Source of the DNA: Chrysiogenales bacterium
GTDB lineage: Bacteria > Acidobacteriota > Aminicenantia > UBA2199
Length of the DNA stretch: 7,092 nucleotides
Reading direction: 5' to 3'
Assembly: GCA_004525465.1 (NCBI GenBank)
Contig: SPCN01000114.1
Coordinates: forward strand, 1 to 7,092
Part shown: piece after piece, positions 1 to 5,942 of the stretch
How the letters are laid out: every line of letters starts with the position of its first letter
Numbering within the stretch: position 1 is the first letter of the stretch
Made by a program: the position numbers and the translations under genes
The notes under the pieces: generated by a model
The model's input: the letters and a program-made list of their open reading frames with translations, nothing else
Told to the model about the DNA's origin: nothing
Databases searched by the model: none

Positions 1-832
1 CGTCGAGCCAGCCGCGATCACACAAGGCCAGCTGAAATGCGGCCAGAACCAGGGAGCTTTCCTGGTCGGTCTCCACCGTGTTCTTGTCGCAGCGCCCCAC
101 CGTGTCGATCCAATCCTGAATCTGGCCGTCAAGGCCTTGACGCAGGAAGAAACGGTCCACCATTTCCTGCAGGATCGGCAGCGGGTAAAAAAACCGGGCG
201 TAAAGCATCATGGTGGCCGCATCGCGGATCCAAACCTGCGGATAAGTGGTCCCGGCGGCAAAACCGAAAAACTTGCCTCGCCAACGGATCTCGTTGTTCA
301 GGAAAACCTGGCGCAGCAGATATTGCTCACGATCAAGCCATTCCCGGCCGCTTTCATAAACCGTCGGCAGCCAGGCCTTGCGGAAATCCGGCGCTACCAA
401 CGGCAGCAAGCGCAACCGGAAAAAGCAGCTTTCCCATTTTTTATCAAGTCCCCAAAATTCCCCTTCGCGGACCAGGTCCCATTCCAGCCGGTAATTGCCG
501 GGACCGAGACTGAAGTAAACAGGCAGGGAGAAATGAGCCGTGCTCCCGGGCTTGACGGTCAAAGGCAGAGAGAAGCGCCGGTTGTCAAAGCGCACCAGGC
601 GGCCGGAAAGGTCGCGGACATGATAGGAAATAAAAAAATTGCCGGCCTGGTTCAGCGTGTAAGCGGAGCGGTTGCTGACGGTGAAATTCAATATGATCTT
701 TTCACCCTGCCTGGCCGTGGCCTGGAAGGGCGCGCAGGAGATATGGACCCCCGCGCCCTGCAGGTTGGCAAACAAAAGCAAAGCCGAGATAAAAATGACC
801 AATCTCCTGCCCCGGCGCCAGATAGACATCAT
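1..832 (-). CDS. Exported beta-sandwich plus putative (alpha/alpha)6 glycosidase-like protein, 3' end cut by window edge
   Basis: This reading frame stays open from an ATG at 832 to the left edge (277 codons), so the C-terminus is missing. Residues 1-27 look like a Sec signal peptide: basic WRRGRR, then hydrophobic LVIFISALLLFA, with possible cleavage near LQGA. Residues about 34-146 look like an Ig-like beta-sandwich, with a conserved-looking run SYHVRDLSGRLV, LPLTVKPG and GNYRLEWDLVREG (110-124). Similar 'LEWDLV-E' sandwiches are known, from memory, in polysaccharide-related proteins. Residues about 155-277 are helical and carry QVWIRDAATMM (199-209), DGQIQDWI (235-242) and DKNTVETDQESS (249-260). 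These resemble the early hairpins of (alpha/alpha)6 toroid glycosidases such as glucoamylase or debranching-enzyme types, but I cannot name a family. The start overlaps the rmlD stop as ATGA, with GAGGA six bases upstream; a second ATG follows at once. Inferred role: periplasmic or surface processing of the polymer whose precursors this operon makes. The signal peptide and reading frame are firm, the enzyme class is tentative. Confidence 0.72.
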   Translation of the reverse strand, partial: MMSIWRRGRRLVIFISALLLFANLQGAGVHISCAPFQATARQGEKIILNFTVSNRSAYTLNQAGNFFISYHVRDLSGRLVRFDNRRFSLPLTVKPGSTAHFSLPVYFSLGPGNYRLEWDLVREGEFWGLDKKWESCFFRLRLLPLVAPDFRKAWLPTVYESGREWLDREQYLLRQVFLNNEIRWRGKFFGFAAGTTYPQVWIRDAATMMLYARFFYPLPILQEMVDRFFLRQGLDGQIQDWIDTVGRCDKNTVETDQESSLVLAAFQLALCDRGWLD

Positions 833-1752
833 GAAGTTTCCTCAAGCGCTGCTTTTTCCCGGAAAAATCTTTTTAAATTCAGCTGCCAGTCATGAACTTG
901 GAAACCCAATTCACGCACTGCTTTGCCGCTGTCCAGAACCGAATACGCAGGCCGGGCAGCCGCGCCAGGGAATTTGGAAGCAGGGACAGCTTGCAGGGAT
1001 ATCTTTTGGGGAATCATGCCGAATTCCAGCGCCATTTCCATGGTGGCGGCGGCAAAATCGAACCAGGAGATCGCGCCCCTGTCGCAATAGTGATACACCC
1101 CGAAGCGCTCGCTGTCGGATCCGATCAGGCCGGCGATATTTTCGGCCAGGGCGGCGGCATAGGTCGGAGCACCGAATTGGTCATTCACTATGCGCGCCGT
1201 CTCTTTTTCCCGGAAAATTTTCAGCATGGTATGGACAAAATTGGGCCCATATACGCCATACAACCAACTGATGCGAAATAGAAAGAAAGTGCCGAGAGCG
1301 GCCGCCATCTTGATCTCTCCCTGCCATTTGCTCCAGCCATATCGCGAAAGCGGCCGGGGTTGAGCGTTCTCCCGGTAAGGTTCTTTCGCGTCGCCGGCAA
1401 AAACATAGTCGCTGGAAAAATGGATCAGTCTGGCTCCCAACTCGGCAGCCAGTTGGGACAGGTTTTCCACCCCGGCGGCATTGACCGCCAAAGCCCGTTC
1501 CGGCTCAGCTTCGGCACGGTTCACCGCTGTGTAAGCGGCACAATTGACCATCCAGCGGATCTTTTTGCCCCGGACAAAATCCTGCAACCCTTGCCGGCTG
1601 CAGATATCCACTTCCAGGTCGCTGGCAAAAAAATCGAATTCTCTGCCGGCAAACTCAAGGGCCAGCTGCCGACCCAGCATTCCCTTGGCACCTATAAGCC
1701 AGATCCCGGGATAAGTTTTCCAAGGCCCGGGCTGAATAGCCGGGAATATCAC
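829..1752 (-). CDS. rmlD: dTDP-4-dehydrorhamnose reductase (RmlD/RfbD family)
   Basis: 307 residues of the short-chain dehydrogenase/extended Rossmann type. RmlD reduces dTDP-4-dehydro-L-rhamnose with NAD(P)H to dTDP-L-rhamnose in the cytoplasm. Family signatures are the nucleotide-binding GAKGMLG (21-27), NCAAYTAVNRAE (70-81), SSDYVF (113-118), the YGWSK active-site Tyr138/Lys142, RISWLYG, NDQFGAPTYA and RPAYSVLD near the end. Length is normal apart from about 15 extra N-terminal residues before the usual first strand (IWLIGAKG). The start is GTG at 1752, overlapping the rmlA stop as GTGA. No other ATG, GTG or TTG lies in frame before the Rossmann strand, and no clear Shine-Dalgarno is seen, so coupling to rmlA is likely. 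Two departures from the usual family pattern as I recall it: Ser114 where Thr of S-T-D-Y-V-F is usual, and Asn78 where the usual motif has D-K-A-E. Both are conservative. The exact sugar substrate is inferred from the neighbouring rmlA. Confidence 0.9.
   Translation of the reverse strand: MIFPAIQPGPWKTYPGIWLIGAKGMLGRQLALEFAGREFDFFASDLEVDICSRQGLQDFVRGKKIRWMVNCAAYTAVNRAEAEPERALAVNAAGVENLSQLAAELGARLIHFSSDYVFAGDAKEPYRENAQPRPLSRYGWSKWQGEIKMAAALGTFFLFRISWLYGVYGPNFVHTMLKIFREKETARIVNDQFGAPTYAAALAENIAGLIGSDSERFGVYHYCDRGAISWFDFAAATMEMALEFGMIPQKISLQAVPASKFPGAAARPAYSVLDSGKAVRELGFQVHDWQLNLKRFFREKAALEETS
839..843 (-). promoter_or_regulatory. Ribosome binding site of the exported protein, inside the rmlD 3' end
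   Basis: On the minus strand GAGGA lies six bases before the ATG at 832 and nine before the adjacent ATG at 829, inside the last codons of rmlD. The spacing favours the first ATG. Together with the ATGA overlap it points to translational coupling with rmlD. Confidence 0.6.
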
Positions 1753-2618
1753 GATTGTTCAGCGGCCACGCGCATGAGGTAGTTTCCATAGCCGCTTTTT
1801 TGCAAAGGCTGTGCCAGCTGCTTCAATTGCTCACGGTCGATCCAGCCTTTCTTGAAGGCGATCTCTTCAATGCAGGCGATCTTGAAATCCTGGCGGTCCT
1901 CCACGGTCTTGATGAACATGGTGGCGTTGACCAAAGACTCGTGGGTACCGGTGTCGAGCCAGGCGAAGCCGCGCCCCAGTATCTGCACCTTGAGTTTTCT
2001 TTTTTCCATGTAGGCACGGTTCACATCGGTGATCTCCAGCTCGTTCCGTTCTGAAGGTTGCAGCGATTTGGCAATGGCCACCACGTCGCGGTCGTAAAAA
2101 TAGAGGCCGACAACGGCCAGGTTGGAACGCGGCCGGGCCGGCTTTTCTTCGATGGTCAGGGCTTTGCCTTGCGCGTCGGTTTCCACCACGCCGTAGCGTT
2201 CCGGGTCCTTGACCGCGTAGCCGAAAATGGTCGCTCCTTCCCGGGCGGCGGCCTGGTGCAGCAATTCGGTCAAGCCGTGACCATAAAAAATATTGTCGCC
2301 CAAGACCAGGCAGACCGGTTCATTGGCGATAAATTCCTCGCCGACCAGGAAGGCGTCGGCCAAGCCGCGCGGTTGGTCCTGAGCCCGGTAAGAGAAGCGG
2401 ATCCCCAGCTGGCTGCCGTCCCCGAGCAGGTCTTGGAAGCGTGGCAGGTCGGCCGGAGTGGAGATGATCAATATGTCGCGGATGCCGGCAAGCATCAAGG
2501 TGGATAGCGGATAATAGACCATGGGCTTGTCGTAGACCGGGAGCAGCTGCTTGCACGTCACCTGGGTGATGGGATGAAGCCGGGAGCCTTGGCCGCCGGC
2601 CAGGATGATTCCTTTCAT
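1749..2618 (-). CDS. rmlA: Glucose-1-phosphate thymidylyltransferase (RmlA/RfbA)
   Basis: 289 residues, the standard length for the short RmlA class. It joins dTTP and glucose-1-phosphate into dTDP-glucose plus pyrophosphate, the committed step to dTDP-L-rhamnose and other dTDP-deoxysugars. The N-terminal nucleotide-binding loop is GGQGSRLHPIT (8-18), followed by KQLLPVYDKPMVYYPLS (23-39). Other family landmarks are LGDNIFYG with metal-binding Asp108, the EEKP sugar-binding motif (157-160), GLYFYD (171-176), ELEITDVN (193-200) and WLDTGTHESL with Asp222, the second metal ligand. All expected catalytic residues are present. The ATG at 2618 has GAGGAA at 2624-2629, six bases upstream. It lies 39 bases after glmS, and its stop overlaps rmlD by 4 bases. 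In many rhamnose operons rmlA is accompanied by rmlB and rmlC; here only rmlD follows. End-product inhibition by dTDP-rhamnose is known for the family but cannot be read here. Confidence 0.97.
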   Translation of the reverse strand: MKGIILAGGQGSRLHPITQVTCKQLLPVYDKPMVYYPLSTLMLAGIRDILIISTPADLPRFQDLLGDGSQLGIRFSYRAQDQPRGLADAFLVGEEFIANEPVCLVLGDNIFYGHGLTELLHQAAAREGATIFGYAVKDPERYGVVETDAQGKALTIEEKPARPRSNLAVVGLYFYDRDVVAIAKSLQPSERNELEITDVNRAYMEKRKLKVQILGRGFAWLDTGTHESLVNATMFIKTVEDRQDFKIACIEEIAFKKGWIDREQLKQLAQPLQKSGYGNYLMRVAAEQS

Positions 2619-2657
2619 GGATGTTCCTCGCGAATTTTTTTTGAAACCATTTACTGT

Positions 2658-4484
2658 TTATTCCACCGTGACCGATTTGGCCAGGTTCCTTGGCTTATCG
2701 ATATCGCAGCCTTTGTGGCGGGCGATGAAATATGCGAAAAGCTGCAGCGGCACGATATTCAGGACCGGCTGCAGGATGGGCATGGTTTCGGGCACCCAGA
2801 TGACGTCGTCGCATATATCGCCGACCCTGTTGCTGCCCTGGCTGGCCACGGCCAGCACCCTGCCGCTGCGGGCCTTGATCTCCTGGATATTGCTGAGCAT
2901 TTTTTCAAACGTGCAGTCACGGGAAACTATGGCCACGGTGGGAAACTGCTCGTCGATAAGTGAAATGGGGCCGTGCTTCATTTCACCGGCCGGATAGCCT
3001 TCGGCGTGGATATAGGAGATCTCTTTTAATTTCAGGGCTGCTTCCATGGCGGTCGGGTAATTGAACAGCCTGCCGATAAAAAGAAAATCCTTGTATTGGG
3101 CATAGTCCAGGGCTATTTTCTTGATATGTTCCATATCGGTCAGGATCTTTTTGACCTGGCGGGGCAGCTTTTTTATGGCCTGGATAACCTCGCTGCCTTC
3201 GGCATAAGAAATTCCCTGGTATCTCCCGATCAACAGGGCCATCAGCGTCAAAATGACCAGTTGCGAAGTGTATATTTTTGTCGAGGCAACTCCGAATTCC
3301 GGGCCGGCATGGTTGTATACACCGGCATCGGTGATCTGGGCGATGGCCGAACCCACGACATTGACGATGCCGAGGATCAGCGCCCCTTTGCGCTTGGCCT
3401 CGCGGATGGCGGCGAGCGTATCTGCGGTTTCCCCTGACTGCGACAGGGCGAGAACCGCGGTGTTTTTATCGATTTTCAGTTTGCGATAGCGGAATTCCGA
3501 GGCCACCTCCACTTCGACATGCAATTCCGACAGGCTTTCAAAGATATAACGGCCGAGCAATCCGGCGTAATAGCTGGTACCGCAGGAAACGATCACTAAT
3601 TTTTTCAGGCTTTTTAATCGTTCCCTGACTGGTTCGAGCCCGCCCAGTTTGGAAACGCCCTCGCTTTCGATTAGGCGCCCGCGAAAGGCGTTCTCGATGC
3701 TTTCGGGCTGTTCGAATATCTCCTTGAGCATGAAATGCTCGAAACCTTTCTTGTCGGCCAGGGCGTCGCGGTGTTCGCAGATCTCGATCTCTTTCTTTAA
3801 AAATTCATTGTTCAGGTTCTTGATATGGTATCCGGACGCGTGCAGTACGGCCATTTCGTCATCGTTTAGCGAGATGATCTTCTGGGTGTAGGGCAACAGG
3901 GCGTTGGCATCGGAGGCGGCGAAATATTCGTTTTCACCGACGCCGATGATGATGGGGCTCCCCCTTTTGACGATCACCACCTGGCTGTCGTTGTCGGCAT
4001 GGATGGCGGCGATGCCAAAGGTCCCCTCCAGGCGTTGAACTGTTTTCAACACCGCGATTTCCAGGTCGCCGCTATAATATTCTTCAATGAGATGGGCTAC
4101 CACTTCACTGTCGGTTTCCGACTTGAATACATGTTTTTTGGCGAGCAATTCTTCTTTCAGATCCAGGTAATTTTCAATGATGCCGTTGTGCACGATGGCG
4201 ATCTTCGCCTGGCAATCACAGTGCGGATGGGCATTTTCTTCCGAAGGCCGGCCATGGGTGGCCCAGCGCGTATGGGCGATGCCGTAATGCCCGGGCAGCG
4301 GCCGGGCGAGGCCCTTCTTTTCAAGGTCGCAAACCTTGCCCACGGCGCGGATGACGGCAAGCTTATTGCGGTCGGCCACTGCCAGGCCTGCTGAATCGTA
4401 TCCGCGGTATTCCAGCCGCTTCAGGCCGTCCAGCAAAACGGGTTTAGCAGCCTTGTTGCCGCAATAACCGATGATTCCACACAT
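2658..4484 (-). CDS. glmS: Glutamine--fructose-6-phosphate aminotransferase (glucosamine-6-phosphate synthase)
   Basis: 608 residues, full length for the family. It converts fructose-6-phosphate and glutamine to glucosamine-6-phosphate and glutamate, the first step to UDP-GlcNAc for peptidoglycan, lipid A and polysaccharides. The N-terminal Ntn amidotransferase domain starts Met-Cys2-GIIGY, so Cys2 becomes the terminal nucleophile after Met removal. It also has RGYDSAG (27-33), HTRWATHG (71-78), HNGIIENY (99-106) and SETDSE (122-127). The C-terminal half has two SIS sugar isomerase domains, with SCGTSYYAG, ALSQSGETADT and EFGVASTKIYTSQ in the first and KLKEISYIHAEGYPAGEMKHGP in the second. 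The C-terminus is AKSVTVE with the catalytic Lys603. AAGGAG at 4490-4495 lies five bases before the ATG. It sits 30 bases after ugd and 39 before rmlA, so it is co-transcribed with nucleotide-sugar genes. The 30-base leader leaves no room for a glmS ribozyme. Intact and ordinary in sequence; the location is the unusual part. Confidence 0.98.
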   Translation of the reverse strand: MCGIIGYCGNKAAKPVLLDGLKRLEYRGYDSAGLAVADRNKLAVIRAVGKVCDLEKKGLARPLPGHYGIAHTRWATHGRPSEENAHPHCDCQAKIAIVHNGIIENYLDLKEELLAKKHVFKSETDSEVVAHLIEEYYSGDLEIAVLKTVQRLEGTFGIAAIHADNDSQVVIVKRGSPIIIGVGENEYFAASDANALLPYTQKIISLNDDEMAVLHASGYHIKNLNNEFLKKEIEICEHRDALADKKGFEHFMLKEIFEQPESIENAFRGRLIESEGVSKLGGLEPVRERLKSLKKLVIVSCGTSYYAGLLGRYIFESLSELHVEVEVASEFRYRKLKIDKNTAVLALSQSGETADTLAAIREAKRKGALILGIVNVVGSAIAQITDAGVYNHAGPEFGVASTKIYTSQLVILTLMALLIGRYQGISYAEGSEVIQAIKKLPRQVKKILTDMEHIKKIALDYAQYKDFLFIGRLFNYPTAMEAALKLKEISYIHAEGYPAGEMKHGPISLIDEQFPTVAIVSRDCTFEKMLSNIQEIKARSGRVLAVASQGSNRVGDICDDVIWVPETMPILQPVLNIVPLQLFAYFIARHKGCDIDKPRNLAKSVTVE

Positions 4485-4514
4485 AGTCTCTCCTTAACCT
4501 GCGAACCCTGCTGA

Positions 4515-5894
4515 TTATTTGAAATGGGTCAAGCTCGGCTTGCCCAGCGGGAAAACATTGAAGCCGATTTTGAAAAGCTTCTGATGATCCAGAATATTGC
4601 GCCCATCGAACAGGAAAGCCGGTTTGCGCATGGAGGCAAAGATCTTGGCAAAATCGAGTTTTTTGTAAATATCCCACTCGGTAATCACGGCAATGGCCTG
4701 GGCATCGACGGCTGCCCGGTAGGGATCGGGCTCATACTCAACGGAACCGTCCAGCCCGGCCAGATCCTTACGGGCGTTTTCCAGGGCTTGCGGATCAGAG
4801 ATCACAAGCTGGGCCCGCTCTTCGAGCAATTTTCCGGCCACGAAAATTCCGGGCGATTCGCGCGTATCACCGGTGTTGGCCTTGAAAGCGAAGCCCAGCA
4901 GCACGATTTTTTTGCCAACGATGGTGTTGAACATCTCCCTGATGATCTTTCTGACGAAGCGTTCCTGCTGGTACTCATTTATATCGATCACCGCCTGCCA
5001 ATAATCAGCCACTTCGTTCAAATCGTAACTGCGGCAAATATAGACCAGATTTAAAATGTCCTTTTTAAAGCAGGAACCGCCAAAACCAACGCTGGCATTC
5101 AAGAAACGCGGGCCGATCCGCCTGTCGCTGCCCACGGCAAAGGAGATCTCAGCCACGTCGGCATCGGTTTTCTCACACAGGGCTGAAACGGCGTTGATCG
5201 AAGAAATACGCTGAGCCAGAAAGGCATTGTCCACCAGCTTGGAAAGTTCGGCCGACCATAGGTTGGAGGTGATGATCTTTTCCGCCGCCACCCAATTGGC
5301 AAAAATGGCCACGATTTCCTGCGCTGCCTTCCGGCCCGATTCGGTTTGCCGCGAACCGATTAAAACCCGGTCCGGTTCCAAAAGATCTATGACCGCCGAT
5401 CCTTCGGACAGGAATTCGGGATTGGAAATTACTTCGAAATGGATGCCTTTTTTGTTTTCCTGAAGGATGCACTCCATGGCTTCGGCGGTACGCACCGGCA
5501 GGGTGCTTTTTTCAACGATGATCTTGGAGCGGTCCGCATGGGCAACGATCTCGTGGGCGGTTTTCTCCCAATATTGCAGGTCGGAAGCCATGCCGGCTCC
5601 GTGACCGAACGTTTTGGTCGGGGTGTTGACCGAAACAAAAATGATATCGGCGGCTTTTATCCCGGCGGCGACGTCATGGGAAAAAAACAGGTTACGGCCG
5701 CGCGTTGAACGTACCACGTCCAGCAGTCCCGGTTCAAAGATCGGCAGGTCATCTGAATTCCAGCGCCTGATCCGCTCTTCGTTGACGTCCACCACCGTTA
5801 CTTTGCAGTCGGGGCACTTGGCAGCGATGACCGCCATGGTCGGACCGCCAACATAGCCGGCGCCGATGCACAAGATGTTCTTCGCAAATTTCAT
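4515..5894 (-). CDS. ugd: UDP-glucose 6-dehydrogenase, resembling the animal/plant type
   Basis: 459 residues from the ATG at 5894. It oxidises UDP-glucose twice with NAD+ to UDP-glucuronate in the cytoplasm. The NAD-binding loop is CIGAGYVGGPT (9-19), with Asp36 ending the second strand (VTVVDVN). Further motifs are VNTPTKT (89-95), EKSTLPVR (128-135), SNPEFLSEG (157-165), SAELSKLVDNAFLAQR with Lys219 and Asn223, and GFGGSCFKKD (270-279) with nucleophile Cys275 and Asp279. Then come GFAFKANTGDTRESP and ITEWDIY. These positions run almost in register with the animal enzyme (catalytic Cys276, from memory), and GAGYVGGPT, NTPTKT and FLAQRISSIN are typical of eukaryotic UGDH rather than most short bacterial Ugd proteins. 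It lacks the animal C-terminal tail of about 30 residues. A TTG at 5912 could add six residues, but GAGGAG at 5900-5905, five bases before the ATG, decides for 5894. It lies 48 bases after uge and feeds that enzyme. Confidence 0.96.
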   Translation of the reverse strand: MKFAKNILCIGAGYVGGPTMAVIAAKCPDCKVTVVDVNEERIRRWNSDDLPIFEPGLLDVVRSTRGRNLFFSHDVAAGIKAADIIFVSVNTPTKTFGHGAGMASDLQYWEKTAHEIVAHADRSKIIVEKSTLPVRTAEAMECILQENKKGIHFEVISNPEFLSEGSAVIDLLEPDRVLIGSRQTESGRKAAQEIVAIFANWVAAEKIITSNLWSAELSKLVDNAFLAQRISSINAVSALCEKTDADVAEISFAVGSDRRIGPRFLNASVGFGGSCFKKDILNLVYICRSYDLNEVADYWQAVIDINEYQQERFVRKIIREMFNTIVGKKIVLLGFAFKANTGDTRESPGIFVAGKLLEERAQLVISDPQALENARKDLAGLDGSVEYEPDPYRAAVDAQAIAVITEWDIYKKLDFAKIFASMRKPAFLFDGRNILDHQKLFKIGFNVFPLGKPSLTHFK

Positions 5895-5899
5895 TGCCG

Positions 5900-5905
5900 C
5901 TCCTC
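5900..5905 (-). promoter_or_regulatory. Ribosome binding site fixing the ugd start
   Basis: GAGGAG on the minus strand lies five bases before the ATG at 5894. It falls inside the six-codon extension that a TTG start at 5912 would create, and the protein similarity begins at the ATG (KFAKNILCIGAGYVG). The shorter start is therefore preferred. Confidence 0.75.
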
Positions 5906-5942
5906 GAGCCAAAAGCCTCTGCCGGAAAATACCGGCCTGATT

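Noticed and set aside
734..832. Lipoprotein or Tat signal in the left-edge protein
   Set aside because: The cysteine at residue 33 follows H-I-S, which does not fit a lipobox. The W-R-R-G-R-R stretch lacks the other Tat consensus residues, so a plain Sec signal fits better.
853..867. Near-palindrome TTTTTCCCGGAAAAA at the rmlD 3' end, with a similar copy near 1204-1218
   Set aside because: Both lie in coding sequence and encode F-R-E-K in rmlD. The loop would be too small for a hairpin, and two matches in one gene are explained by the repeated peptide.
137..895. Long plus-strand open frame (252 codons) opposite the left-edge gene
   Set aside because: It lies antisense to a frame with a signal peptide, ribosome binding site and recognisable motifs. 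Its own translation has no recognisable domain and looks like the mirror of coding sequence on the other strand.
4485..4514. Possible glmS ribozyme/riboswitch in front of glmS
   Set aside because: Only 30 bases separate ugd from glmS, far too short for the ribozyme, and the gap is explained by a normal ribosome binding site.
5895..5912. TTG start giving Ugd six extra residues
   Set aside because: GAGGAG lies within this extension at the right distance from the ATG at 5894, and similarity to the family starts at that ATG.
5921..5936. Small inverted repeat (GCCGG, six-base loop, CCGGC) between uge and ugd, considered as a terminator
   Set aside because: The stem is only 5 bp and no T-run follows on either strand. 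At most it is a weak intercistronic hairpin.
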